This document shows positions 43,297-52,337 of a stretch of 64,000 nt of DNA, one piece after another. How positions within the stretch are numbered: the stretch's first letter is position 1; each line of letters starts with the position of its first letter. The stretch covers positions 248,001-312,000 of the forward strand of contig JAWLCE010000001.1 in assembly GCA_041687335.1 (NCBI GenBank), in the 5' to 3' direction. This DNA is from JAJFUE01 sp041687335 (lineage in GTDB: Bacteria > Sumerlaeota > Sumerlaeia > MVZB01). The notes beneath the pieces were generated by a model. The model did no database searches, was not told the DNA's origin, and worked only from the letters and a program-made list of their open reading frames with translations. The position numbers and the translations under genes are program-made.

Positions 43297-46200
43297 ATGG
43301 CGATTTTTCCAGAAACCCTTGTCGACAGCGTCCGCGATGCGCTTGGCCCCGAGGTCATCCTGCGCCGGATCAACTACCGCCCCGAAATGATTCAGGATGC
43401 CGGCGACCTGATCAAATGCTTCTGCCCCCTCCACCGCGAAACCGTCTTCCGCACCCTGATCGTCGACAAGGCCGCCGCCCGCTATCGCTGCTCCAACTAT
43501 AACTGCCCCGGCCACGCCGGCGGCGACATGCTCGACCTCTACGCCCGCGCCCGCGGCCTCGGCTACGAGCAGGCACTGCTGGAACTGGCCGCCAGCGCCG
43601 GCATCATCATCGAGCCCGGCCTGATCGAGGACTACATCGCCCACTCGCTCGAAGTCGCCCGCAATTACACGGAGATGGGCGTGCTGGTTGAGGCGGAGGA
43701 GCACTATAACCAGATTCTGCGCCTCAAGCCCGAGTCCCTGCCCGCGCTCGAGGGACTCTTGCAGGTCCACGAGCGGAGCGGCCGCCGTCCCAGTTTCACC
43801 GCAGCCAGACTGGCGCTGGCGCAGGCCTATGCCCGGGCCGGCCGCGCCGAATCCGCCATCGGATTGCTGCGCGGACAACTGGCCGAGAACCCGGCCGACA
43901 TCGACGCCCGCCTGCTGCTGATCGAAGCTCTGCGCCTCGGCGGCCGCGAGGAGGAGCTGGCCAACGAATCCGTCGCGCTGGCCGATGAACTGGCCGCCAC
44001 CGGCCAGATCGACCGGGCCATTCAGGTGTTCCGCTCCGTCGGCGGCCCCGGCGCGCTGCTCGACACCGGCCCGCGCGTGATCGAGCTGCTGGCCGCCGCC
44101 GGCCGCAAGGAGGAGGCAGTCGCGGAATGCCTGGCTCGCGCCGACCAGCTCGCGGCCGGTATCGACCCCGAGGGTGCCGTGGAAACCCTGCGCCTCGCCA
44201 TCGAGCTGGACCCCGCGCGCGAGGAACTGGTGGTCCGTCAGGCAGGCATCGTCGCCGAGCACAAGCTGGTGGGCGCGCCGATGGAGGAATCGCGCCAGCG
44301 CATCGAATCGCTCTTGGCGGCGCGCTCCCACGGCCCCGCCGCCCAGGCGCTCGACCTGCTCGAGGCCGCCTTCCCCGGCCGCCCCTCCCTGCTGGCGCTG
44401 CGCGCGGACCTGGAGGATGGCCGCGGCAACGCCGAACGTGCGCTCGAGCTGCGCCTGGGCTGCGTCGATGCCCTCCAGGGCTGCAAGGAATTCGAGGCCG
44501 CCCTCGCCGTCCTCGAAAAGATCATGGCCGGCCGTCGCGACAATGTCGCCCTGCTCTCGCGCAAGGCCAACCTGCTGCGCGAGCTGGGCGACATCCGCCG
44601 CGCCATCCCCGTCTACCTGGCCATTGTCGAGCTCTTCCGCGGCGCCGAGGAGTTTGAGCACGCCGCCGCCGTTTACCAAACGATCATCGACCTTGAACCC
44701 GAACGCATCCAGCACCAGGAGGCGCAACTGGAGCTTTACCTGGAGCTTGGGCTGGAACCGCTGGTGGCCCAGAAGACCCTCGCGCTGGCCGATGCCTGGT
44801 GCGCGCGCAACAAGCCCGGCCGCGCCACCGCCGCCCTCGGCCGCGCCCTCGAGCTCGCCCCCGCCTCCCCCGAGCTGATCGAACGCCACGGGGCGCTGCT
44901 GGAGGCCGAAGGCCGCCGCGGCGAGGCTGCCGAGCAATTCATGGCCCTCGGCCGCCTGCTGCTCGAGCGTGGCGAACACGAGGTCGCCCGTCCCGCGCTC
45001 GAACGCGCCCTGCGTTGCGTGCCCGAGCACCTCGAGGCCCGCGAGTTGCTCGCCGACGCCCTCGCCGCCCAGGGCTCCAGCCTGCAGGCCATGGGCATCT
45101 ACCTCGACCTGGCCGAATTTTTCCTGCGCGACGGCGCCCCCCAGGCCGTCGTCCGCCTGGCCCAGAAGGCGCTCGCCTTCCAGCCCGAACACATGCCCGC
45201 GCTGCTGCTGCTGGCACGTGCCTGGGGCGATGCCGGGGAGCTCGACAAACAGCGCTCGGTGCAGCTGCGACTGGCCAGAATCTATCTCAACGGCCAGTCC
45301 TTCACCCGCGCCACCGAGGTCCTCGAGGAGATCCTCGCCCGCCAGGAGGATTGCGGCGCCGCGCTCGAGCAGCTCGTCGCCATCGCCGAGACTCAGCGCC
45401 AGCCGACCCAGTCCGTCGCCTACCTCTGGCGCCTCGCCCAGGTGCACGCCCGCGCCGGCCGTCGCGAGGAGGAACAGGCCGCACTCGACCAAGTGCTCGC
45501 CCGCGATGGCCGCCACCTGCCCGCCTGGTCGCGCCGCCTGGAGCTGCTGGCCCAGTGGGCGCCCCCGCGCGCGCTGGAACAGGCCACCCAGACCTTCGTT
45601 GAGCGCATGTGCGACGCGGGCGCCATCGAGGATGCCATCCAGCTCCTCGAGGACCTCTGCCAGGGCCCCACCACCCCAAAGCCAGAACTCATGGCCGGCC
45701 TGGCCCGCCTCCACGAGCTTGCCGGCAACGGCGAGGACCAGCGCAGCTCGCTGCGCCTGCGCGCCGAGCTGCTCGGCAAACTGCTGCGCGACCAGGAGGC
45801 GCTGGCCGCCTGGGACCAGCTCGCCAAGCTGGCCCCCGACGACCTCTCGATCCTGCGCACGCGCATCGAAATCATGATGCGCAACTCGATGCTGCCCGAG
45901 GTGCGCGCCGAGTATCATCGCCTCGCGCGCGTGCTGATCGGGCTCGGCCGCCTCGAGGAGGCCCAGGTGGCGCTGATCGAGGTCATCTCACTCGGCGACG
46001 GCGCGACTGACGCCCGCGACGACCTGATCGAAATCTACGTCCGCACCGGCCAGGTCGACCGCGCCATCGAGCTGCTCGAGGATGCCGCCGCCACGCTCAT
46101 CGAGGAGGCCCGCCTCAAGGAGGCGATCGCGACCTATGAGCGCATCATCCAGATCGCGCCCGAGCAGACCGAAACCTACCGCCGCGTCATTGCAATCCGC

Positions 46201-47385
46201 CAGCGCACCGGCGACCTGACCGGCGCCCTGGAGGTTTACGAACGCCTGCTCGACGCCGCCGAGTCCTCGCCCGAGTCCGGCCTGTTCGAACAGGCCGCCC
46301 AGGAGGCGATCCTGCTCGCCCCCGACCATGCCCCGCTGCGCCGCCGGCTGGCCGACCACCACCTCGCCCAGGGCCGCCGCACCGAGGCCGAGTCGGTCCT
46401 GCTGGCGCTCGCATTGCGGCTGCTCGAACGCGACTCGCTCGACGAGGCCCGCTCCGCCCTGGAACGCCTGCTTGAGATCAACCCGGATTCCCTGCCCGCG
46501 CGCGCCCACCGCGCCGAGCTGCTTGCCCGCGGCGGCCAGGCCGAGGATGCCCTCAATGAGTTCCGCCTCATCGCCGGCGCCCTTTCCTCCAACCCCGCCG
46601 CGCTCGCCCTCTCCGATCCTGCCCGCCCCTTCCGCGCCGGCAACTATGAGGGCAATCGCCTGGTTGAGGACTACACCTTCGACAGCTTCGTCGTCGGCGG
46701 GCGTAACAATTTCGCCCACGCCACCGCCATGGCCATCGCCCGTGCCCCGGCGCGCAACTACAACCCGCTTTTCCTCTACAGCGATGTCGGCCTGGGCAAG
46801 ACCCACCTCTGCCATGCCATTGCGCACGACCTCGTCGAGCGCCATCCCCAGCTCAAGGTGCTCTACACCTCGGCCGAGGATTTCGTCGACGGCCTGATCG
46901 AGGCGATCCAGGCCAACTCGATGCCGAGTTTCCGCAACCGCTACCGGCTGACCGATGTCCTGCTGATCGATGACGTTCAGGTGCTCTCGGGCAAGGAACG
47001 CGCCCAGGAGGAATTCTTCCTCATCTTTAACGCCGCCTTCCAGGCCGGCAAGCAGATCGTGCTCACCAGCGACCGCCCGCCGCGCGAGATCGGCCACCTC
47101 GAAAAGCGCCTCAAGTCCCGCTTCGGCGCTGGCATCATCGTCGACATCCAGTCCCCCGACCTCGAGACCCGCGTCGCCATCCTGCGCCACGAAATGCGCT
47201 CGCGCGGCAAGGCCGACGCCGTCGGCGAGGATGTCCTCTTCTACCTCGCCGAACAGGTCGAGACCAACGTGCGCGAGCTCAAGGGCGCGCTCAACCAGGT
47301 GCTCGCCCGCCAGGACTTCAGCGGCGAATCCATTGACATCCCCTCCGCCCGCGAAATCCTCGCCCGCAACCTGGCCGGCACCTGA
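43297..47385 (+). CDS. CHC2 zinc finger - TPR - DnaA-type AAA+ fusion protein
   Basis: Encodes 1362 residues. Residues 1-90 resemble the DnaG primase zinc ribbon: CFCPLHRETVFRTLIVD...YRCSNYNCPGHAGGDMLDLY, with ligands Cys43, His46, Cys65 and Cys70. Residues ~110-1100 are TPR-like helical repeats (for example AEEHYNQILRLKPESLPALE). Residues ~1115-1362 match DnaA domain III: YTFDSFVVGGRNNFAHATAM, Walker A SDVGLGKT (Lys1168), Walker B LLIDDVQVL (Asp1225/1226), LTSDRPPREI, and sensor-2 NVRELKGALNQVL. DnaA's domain IV DNA-binding helices are absent. Uninterrupted frame and uniform codon use argue that the fusion is real. A role around replication or DNA-bound complexes is inference. The start at 43297 follows GGAACGG. 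Confidence 0.85.
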   Translation: MAIFPETLVDSVRDALGPEVILRRINYRPEMIQDAGDLIKCFCPLHRETVFRTLIVDKAAARYRCSNYNCPGHAGGDMLDLYARARGLGYEQALLELAASAGIIIEPGLIEDYIAHSLEVARNYTEMGVLVEAEEHYNQILRLKPESLPALEGLLQVHERSGRRPSFTAARLALAQAYARAGRAESAIGLLRGQLAENPADIDARLLLIEALRLGGREEELANESVALADELAATGQIDRAIQVFRSVGGPGALLDTGPRVIELLAAAGRKEEAVAECLARADQLAAGIDPEGAVETLRLAIELDPAREELVVRQAGIVAEHKLVGAPMEESRQRIESLLAARSHGPAAQALDLLEAAFPGRPSLLALRADLEDGRGNAERALELRLGCVDALQGCKEFEAALAVLEKIMAGRRDNVALLSRKANLLRELGDIRRAIPVYLAIVELFRGAEEFEHAAAVYQTIIDLEPERIQHQEAQLELYLELGLEPLVAQKTLALADAWCARNKPGRATAALGRALELAPASPELIERHGALLEAEGRRGEAAEQFMALGRLLLERGEHEVARPALERALRCVPEHLEARELLADALAAQGSSLQAMGIYLDLAEFFLRDGAPQAVVRLAQKALAFQPEHMPALLLLARAWGDAGELDKQRSVQLRLARIYLNGQSFTRATEVLEEILARQEDCGAALEQLVAIAETQRQPTQSVAYLWRLAQVHARAGRREEEQAALDQVLARDGRHLPAWSRRLELLAQWAPPRALEQATQTFVERMCDAGAIEDAIQLLEDLCQGPTTPKPELMAGLARLHELAGNGEDQRSSLRLRAELLGKLLRDQEALAAWDQLAKLAPDDLSILRTRIEIMMRNSMLPEVRAEYHRLARVLIGLGRLEEAQVALIEVISLGDGATDARDDLIEIYVRTGQVDRAIELLEDAAATLIEEARLKEAIATYERIIQIAPEQTETYRRVIAIRQRTGDLTGALEVYERLLDAAESSPESGLFEQAAQEAILLAPDHAPLRRRLADHHLAQGRRTEAESVLLALALRLLERDSLDEARSALERLLEINPDSLPARAHRAELLARGGQAEDALNEFRLIAGALSSNPAALALSDPARPFRAGNYEGNRLVEDYTFDSFVVGGRNNFAHATAMAIARAPARNYNPLFLYSDVGLGKTHLCHAIAHDLVERHPQLKVLYTSAEDFVDGLIEAIQANSMPSFRNRYRLTDVLLIDDVQVLSGKERAQEEFFLIFNAAFQAGKQIVLTSDRPPREIGHLEKRLKSRFGAGIIVDIQSPDLETRVAILRHEMRSRGKADAVGEDVLFYLAEQVETNVRELKGALNQVLARQDFSGESIDIPSAREILARNLAGT

Positions 47386-47436
47386 CCCGCCCCGGAACCC
47401 AATCCAGATCGGTCTTCGGCCGAGAACCCAATCGTG

Positions 47437-47480
47437 GTAGGTCGGGTCTTCGACCCGACATAGCCTCCCGTGTCGGCTCG
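47437..47480 (+). repeat. 58-bp double-palindrome repeat, copy A (right arm truncated)
   Basis: Begins GTAGGTCGGGTCTTCGACCC and continues with the spacer ACATAGCCTCCCGTG, then TCGGCTCG, where it breaks off. Same family as 56231-56288. It lies 51 bases after the stop of the fusion gene. Confidence 0.7.
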
Positions 47481-47572
47481 ATTAGGTCCGTCACCGCTGC
47501 CGGCATTCCACCGAAGTAAGTTTTCAGGTGGACGCATCAAGAGTGGGCCTTTAAGTGGCCGTGGAAATTATC

Positions 47573-47699
47573 GCTCCATCAGGAGCCAATAGCTCCGCTA
47601 GGAGCCAATAGCTCCGCTAGGAGCCAGTAGCTCCGTTAGGAGCGACATGTTTGTAGAAACGCGCATTTTTCTTCGCGAAAGCTCCTTTAGGAGCGACAC
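47573..47699 (+). repeat. 19-bp tandem hairpin repeats
   Basis: Four contiguous 19-bp units start at 47573, 47592, 47611 and 47630 (pattern GCTCCGCTAGGAGCCAATA), each folding as GCTCC-loop-GGAGC. A fifth relative is at 47681-47699. The last contiguous unit runs on into GACATGTTTGTAGAAA. There are no spacers of unique sequence, so it is not a CRISPR array. The rest of 47386-47857 shows no gene. Confidence 0.8.
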
Positions 47700-47802
47700 G
47701 TGCAGCTTTTCCCAGATGTAAACCCCATGCCCAATATAGTTAAACATCCAACTACCCGCGCGATGGATGGCCCCGCGGCGGCGGTCGCTCCTGACGGCCC
47801 CA

Positions 47803-47844
47803 ACCCGACATGGCCTCCCGTGTCGGCTCGAAGAGCCGACCTAC
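47803..47844 (+). repeat. 58-bp double-palindrome repeat, copy B (left arm truncated)
   Basis: Contains ACCCGACATGGCCTCCCGTG and the complete right hairpin TCGGCTCGAAGAGCCGA-CCTAC. It ends 14 bases before the stop codon of the leftward membrane-protein gene and may serve as its terminator. Confidence 0.7.
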
Positions 47845-47857
47845 CTTCCCCTGCCCG

Positions 47858-48772
47858 TCAATTCATGGAGGCCAGATCGGCTTCCTGCTGAATGATTTCC
47901 TGAATCGTCTCGTCGCCCACGGTCAGGTGATCCTCAAAGAGCACCTCGGTGCGCCGCGGGTTGTATTTGATCATGAAGACGCCCACCCCGACCGCGATTG
48001 CTGTCAGCAGTGACGAAATCAGTCTCAGCACCACGGCGCCATCCACATCCTGCAGAAGCTCAATGCTTGGGCCGATGACCATGCCAAGCCCACATACCAC
48101 CGCCAGAATTACACCGCAGCCCAAAAAGCTATTCCCGATCGCTTCGCGCACCTTGCCGTAGCAGCGCTGGCGCAGGTCCATGCGCAGCTCGCGCAGCGCC
48201 CGCTGGGCCACGGTGTCCGCCGACATTGCCAGCGCCAGCAGCACATTGACCAGCAGCATGACCGCCAGCAACAGCCAAATACTTCCCGGTGCCACCTCAT
48301 AGATACTAATGACAGCGATCCACCCGATCAGGTTGGCGACCATAAAGGCCAAGAACCGGACCGGCTGGCGCATCGGTGCCCCCAGCGCCAGCGCGACCTC
48401 GATCGCCGCCAGATCCTCATAGTGCACCCCCGTCATCCAGACGTCGTGCAACCGCTGGCGGTCGCCGCAGAACAACTGAGCCGGCTGGACCAGCCGTCGC
48501 CAGCCGCCGCGGCCGCGCGAGCGCAATGCCCCATTGATCAGCAAATAGATCAGGAGACCGATGATATTGATAAACAAGAACAGCACAATCAGCAGGATCG
48601 GACTCGCCCCGTTGCGCCGATAATAGCGCCGCCACCAGCGCTGGCGCCCGGCGCGTGCCATGAAGACCTCCGCCAGCGGGTGCTCCAGCCGTGCCGACAT
48701 CCCCGGCCAGCGCCGCCGCATCAGCGCCAGCGTGCGCTCGTATTTAGCGCCGGGATTCGCTTCTGTTGCCAT
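47858..48772 (-). CDS. Multi-pass membrane protein of unknown function
   Basis: Encodes 304 residues. A hydrophilic, arginine-rich N-terminus (MRRRWPGMSARLEHPLAEVF; RQRWWRRYYRRNGASP) precedes ILLIVLFLFINIIGLLIYLL and four more hydrophobic segments. The cytosolic-looking stretch SADTVAQRALRELRMDLRQR resembles a segment seen in ABC-2-type or DUF-type membrane proteins, but I cannot assign a family. The C-terminus is acidic (TVGDETIQEIIQQEADLASM). The start at 48772 is favoured over 48793 by a purine-rich upstream stretch. It is isolated between repeat-filled regions. Confidence 0.7.
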   Translation of the reverse strand: MATEANPGAKYERTLALMRRRWPGMSARLEHPLAEVFMARAGRQRWWRRYYRRNGASPILLIVLFLFINIIGLLIYLLINGALRSRGRGGWRRLVQPAQLFCGDRQRLHDVWMTGVHYEDLAAIEVALALGAPMRQPVRFLAFMVANLIGWIAVISIYEVAPGSIWLLLAVMLLVNVLLALAMSADTVAQRALRELRMDLRQRCYGKVREAIGNSFLGCGVILAVVCGLGMVIGPSIELLQDVDGAVVLRLISSLLTAIAVGVGVFMIKYNPRRTEVLFEDHLTVGDETIQEIIQQEADLASMN

Positions 48773-48912
48773 CCTGCCCCCTCCCGCCCTCACGGCGCGC
48801 CTGTCAATAAATCCGGCGCCAGCTCCGATTTGGGACGAAGTCTATATCTTTTCCTGTCCGAATCGAAACCAAATCTTGCCCCGTGTTGGGAGGGCCTCGA
48901 TCCTTCAATTTT

Positions 48913-49068
48913 TTTCGCAAAGGCGCAGAGGAATTGGTCAAAGGTCGCAAAGGCAGGAATGTCTCATGATTCTCCAGACCCATTTTGATGTTCATGATGT
49001 TCACCCACCCAAATCGCCTCCGCAACGTCTTTGCGTTCTTTTCTATGATCTCCGCGACCTTTGCGAAA
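48913..49068. repeat. 156-bp inverted-repeat element (third type)
   Basis: The ends TTTCGCAAAGGCGCAGAGG (48913-48931) and, inverted, TTTCGCAAAGGTCGCGGAG (49050-49068) pair with few mismatches. Internal CGCAAAGG motifs recur near 48950 and 49030. No coding content. The flanks 48773-48912 also hold no gene. Confidence 0.5.
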
Positions 49069-49093
49069 TGAATGAAGAAATATGGAGGGAAGT

Positions 49094-49145
49094 GTAGGTC
49101 GGCTCTGCGAGCCGACACTGGAGGCCATGTCGGATCGAAGTCCGC
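49094..49145 (-). repeat. 58-bp double-palindrome repeat, copy C (inverted)
   Basis: GTAGGTCGGCTCTGCGAGCC, then the spacer ACTGGAGGCCATG and a decayed second hairpin (TCGGATCGAAGTCCG). The orientation is opposite to copies A, B, D and E. It lies 87 bases upstream of argS. Confidence 0.7.
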
Positions 49146-49231
49146 CACAAAATCCGTTGAAGACGCCGCGCCGGACGCTAGAATGTGGTCTTCGAGTTTG
49201 TCGGCCCGGGGGCCGCGAAAGGACGGGGAGC

Positions 49232-50920
49232 GTGTCGATCCATCAATCGGTCAGGGAAGCCATCCGCGAGCTGCTGCGCGAGGGGGTCACCACTTGGCTT
49301 GCCGGGCTGGGGCCGGGTCTTGAAGCCCCCGAGATCGAGCTCGAGGTGCCGCGCAACGCCGGCTTCGGCGACTGGGCCAGCACACTGCCCCTGCGCCTGG
49401 CGCGCCCGCTCAAGAAAAAACCGCTCGAAATCGCTGAGGCCATCGCCGCCGCCATTCCCCCCAACACCCTGATTGACCCCCCCGAGGTCACTCCCCCCGG
49501 CTTCATCAACTTCCGCCTGGCCGCCGGCGCCGTCGAGCACCTGGTCCGCCGCGTGCAGGCCGAGGGTCCCGCCTACGGTCACTCGCGCGCCTTCGCCGGC
49601 CAGCGCGTGCTGGTGGAGTTCGTCAGCGCCAACCCCACCGGGCCGCTCCACATCGGCCACGGCCGCGGCGCCGTCATCGGCGACTCGCTCGCGCGCATCT
49701 TCGCCGCCGCCGGCTACGACGTCTCGCGCGAATACTACTACAATGATGCCGGCGTGCAGATGCGCACGCTGGGCGAGTCGCTGCGCGCCCGCTACCTGCA
49801 GGCCCTCGGCGAGGCCGTCGACTTCCCCGAGAACGGCTACAAGGGCGACTACATGATTGAGCTTGGCGAGGGGCTGAAGGCCGAGCGCGGCGAGGCGCTG
49901 CGCAATGAGCCCGCCACCCAGCCCTTCACCGACTTTGCCGCCGGCCACATCATCGACCTCATCCGCGAGGACCTGGAGCGTCTGCGCATCGGCTTCGACT
50001 CCTGGTTCAGCGAAACCACGCTGCACCGCGAGGGCAAGGTCGCCGCCGTCATCGAGGAGCTCAAGGCCCGCGGCAAGGTCTACGAGAAGGACAATGCCTG
50101 GTGGCTCGCCTCCACCGAGTTCGGCGACGAGAAGGACCGCGTCGTCATCAAGAGTGACGGCGAATACACCTACCTCGCCCCCGACGTCGCCTATCACGAG
50201 CACAAGTTCGGCCGCGGCTTCACCCGCCTGGTCAACGTGCTCGGCGCCGATCATCACGGCTACGTCGCCCGGCTCAAGGCCGCCGTCGCCGCCCTCGGCC
50301 ACAAGGCCGAGCAACTCGACTGCGTGCTGATCCAGATGGTCAGCGTCGAGCGCGCCGGCGAGGCCGTCAAGCTCTCCACCCGCGCCGGTGACTTCATCAC
50401 CCTCAAGGAAGTCCTCGACGAAATCGGCGTCGACGTCACCCGCTTCCTCTTCCTCACCCGCGCCGCCGACAGCCAGATGGTCTTTGACTTCGAGTTGGCC
50501 AAGGACACCTCGATGGACAACCCCGTCTACTACGTCCAATACGCCCACGCCCGCTGCTGCAGCCTCATGCGCAAGGCCGAGGAGCTCGGCGTCGGCTGGC
50601 ACGAGGGCCAGGCCGCCGACCTGGCCCTGCTCGCCGCGCCCGAGGAGCGGGCCATCGCCCATCAGGCCGACCGCCTGCCACAGGTCGTCGAGGAGGCCGC
50701 CCGCTCGGCCCAGCCGCAGCTGGTGACCGCCTACCTGCGCGACCTGGCCACCGCCTTCCACGGCTTCTTTACCGCCGGCAACCGCGACGCCTCGCTGCGG
50801 ATCGTGCAGCCCGAAGCCCCCGAGTTGACCCGCGCCCGGCTGGCCCTGATCGCCGCCCTGCGCACGACCCTCGCCAACGCCCTGGCGCTGCTCGGCGTCG
50901 AGCCACTCGAAAGGCTGTAG
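49232..50920 (+). CDS. argS: Arginyl-tRNA synthetase
   Basis: Encodes 562 residues from a GTG start. N-terminal Add-1 domain, then VEFVSANPTGPLHIGHGRGA with the HIGH motif at residues 140-143, and the relaxed second signature VKLSTRAGDFITL in place of KMSKS. The C-terminal anticodon-binding DALR domain ends LANALALLGVEPLERL. It charges tRNA-Arg. The frame is open upstream to 49082 through a repeat copy, but AAAGGA at 49218-49223 and the homologous start (SIHQSVREAIREL) identify GTG 49232. Confidence 0.95.
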   Translation: MSIHQSVREAIRELLREGVTTWLAGLGPGLEAPEIELEVPRNAGFGDWASTLPLRLARPLKKKPLEIAEAIAAAIPPNTLIDPPEVTPPGFINFRLAAGAVEHLVRRVQAEGPAYGHSRAFAGQRVLVEFVSANPTGPLHIGHGRGAVIGDSLARIFAAAGYDVSREYYYNDAGVQMRTLGESLRARYLQALGEAVDFPENGYKGDYMIELGEGLKAERGEALRNEPATQPFTDFAAGHIIDLIREDLERLRIGFDSWFSETTLHREGKVAAVIEELKARGKVYEKDNAWWLASTEFGDEKDRVVIKSDGEYTYLAPDVAYHEHKFGRGFTRLVNVLGADHHGYVARLKAAVAALGHKAEQLDCVLIQMVSVERAGEAVKLSTRAGDFITLKEVLDEIGVDVTRFLFLTRAADSQMVFDFELAKDTSMDNPVYYVQYAHARCCSLMRKAEELGVGWHEGQAADLALLAAPEERAIAHQADRLPQVVEEAARSAQPQLVTAYLRDLATAFHGFFTAGNRDASLRIVQPEAPELTRARLALIAALRTTLANALALLGVEPLERL

Positions 50921-51044
50921 GCGCCGCGCCGCCTCCCGGGGCATCATTTTCCATTCGTCAACGCGCCGCCCCTTGTGTTAGCTATAGCACCGGCAGGTCG
51001 GCACGGAGGCAGGCTGCGCCGCTTTGAGAATGGGAGATTGTTGG

Positions 51045-51536
51045 ATGGTTCCGAATTTGCAAGGGATGGCCGAGATTCGCCATCGCAAGGCTTTGACACT
51101 CTGGACGGTTTCGCTCTCGTCGCCGATCCTCTATATCGTTCTGGCCTGGCTGCTCCAGTCGCAGGGCTGGATCAGCTTCAGCTCCAGCGTCGAGCGGCTG
51201 TATGACACGCAGCTCTGGCATGCCCTGCTGCTGGCTGCCGGGGCAGCGGCCCTGGCCGTGGTCGCCCTCTGGCGCCTGCGCCGGCGGGCGCGCCTGCGGC
51301 GGACCGGCGTGCATCTGGAACGCGCCCTTTCGGGCTGGATGACCGATTTTTTCATCGGCACCTGGGCCGCCGATGCAACGGCGTTTGTCGGGCTGGTGGG
51401 CTTCCTGCTCACCGGCCGCCAGGAGGCCCTGCTGATCGGTGGCCTGGCCGCCTATGCCGGCTATGCCCTTGCCTATCCCTCGCGCAAGGAGCTGGCCAGG
51501 TTCAGTTGGCCCTACCGCGACGTGGACGCCCATTGA
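51045..51536 (+). CDS. Small membrane protein, tandem paralog 1
   Basis: Encodes 163 residues. Three or four hydrophobic segments include LWTVSLSSPILYIVLAWLLQ and LIGGLAAYAGYALAYPS. A charged central stretch (RLRRRARLRRTGVHLERALS) lies on the cytosolic side. Family unknown. The next gene is clearly a paralog (LSTPILYLALAWLF; LLGGVAGYLGYAISYPT), so the pair arose by duplication. GGGAGA precedes the ATG at 51045; ATGs at 51030 and 51066 are alternatives. Confidence 0.65.
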   Translation: MVPNLQGMAEIRHRKALTLWTVSLSSPILYIVLAWLLQSQGWISFSSSVERLYDTQLWHALLLAAGAAALAVVALWRLRRRARLRRTGVHLERALSGWMTDFFIGTWAADATAFVGLVGFLLTGRQEALLIGGLAAYAGYALAYPSRKELARFSWPYRDVDAH

Positions 51537-51582
51537 TGCCCGGCCGCTCCTTCAACACGCCGATAGGATTGGCCACCCGCCC

Positions 51583-52041
51583 ATGATCCATCCCTCCATA
51601 TCCCAGGCCGCCCAGGAGAATCGACGCACGGCACTGCGAATCTGGGCGCTGTCGCTCTCCACCCCGATCCTCTACCTCGCGCTGGCTTGGCTGTTTGAAT
51701 GGCTGGGCTGGGTCGACACCGATCCGCAAGCCACGCATCCCTGGGATACCCCGATCGTGCGCGCCCTGCTCGCCGCGCTGGCCGCCGTTGCGCTGCTGGT
51801 GGCGGCGGCGGCGCGGCTGTGGCGCGCCCGTGATCTCGCTCACCGTCTTGAAGCTGACCCCGACGCCGCGCTCAACCGCTGGACGACCGGTTTTTACACC
51901 GGCGCCGGCGCGGCCGACTCCGCCGCCTTGATCGGCTTCATCGCCTTCGTCCTGACCGCCCGCCACGAGGCGCTGCTCCTGGGAGGCGTTGCCGGCTACC
52001 TCGGCTACGCCATCAGCTATCCAACGCTCAAGGTTCAATGA
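51583..52041 (+). CDS. Small membrane protein, tandem paralog 2
   Basis: Encodes 152 residues, starting MIHPSISQAAQENRRTALRI. Four hydrophobic segments align with those of the gene 46 bases upstream, including the matching tails GFIAFVLTARHEALLLGG and GFLLTGRQEALLIGG. The two share both layout and motifs, but their DNA has diverged, so the duplication is old. Function unknown. The ATG at 51583 is chosen from the paralog alignment; no strong ribosome site is seen. Confidence 0.65.
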   Translation: MIHPSISQAAQENRRTALRIWALSLSTPILYLALAWLFEWLGWVDTDPQATHPWDTPIVRALLAALAAVALLVAAAARLWRARDLAHRLEADPDAALNRWTTGFYTGAGAADSAALIGFIAFVLTARHEALLLGGVAGYLGYAISYPTLKVQ

Positions 52042-52146
52042 TTCCCGGCTCTTGGGTGTTTCGTTACCCTGGCTTCATATATGTTTAGCGTGGCAATCGG
52101 GTATGGCACCGGCATTCCACCTTGTAAGGGTGGACCCAGTTCAAAA

Positions 52147-52215
52147 AGCCCAGGGTGAGCGAAGCGTAACCCTGGGTTCGGACGGGCGAAAATTGGAGCC
52201 CTGAAGGGGCGACAC
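52147..52215. repeat. Intergenic palindromes left of the IS element
   Basis: AGCCCAGGGT (52147-52156) pairs with ACCCTGGGTT (52169-52178), followed by GAGCCCTGAAGGGGCGACAC (52196-52215), a member of the GCCCTGAAGGGGC palindrome type. The rest of 52042-52313 contains no gene that I can support. Confidence 0.55.
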
Positions 52216-52337
52216 AGTGGCAACCAAAACGGTAAATCTGTGGCGCGATGAACATCAGCCCAGAGACCCACGCTGCGCTCGACCTGGGCTTCTTGACTGC
52301 CGCGGCCCCTTCAGAGGGTGTTTCCTGAAACTTTGAA

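Noticed and set aside
42919..45918. 999-codon minus-strand frame opposite the TPR region
   Set aside because: Antisense frames stay open in GC-rich DNA with C-ending codons. The plus-strand frame has recognisable CHC2, TPR and DnaA motifs; this one has none.
47573..47699. Possible small CRISPR array
   Set aside because: Units are 19 bp and directly contiguous, with no unique spacers, and no cas genes are present.
49082..49231. N-terminal extension of argS
   Set aside because: The frame is open but runs through a palindromic repeat. The GTG at 49232 has a ribosome site and fits the family start.
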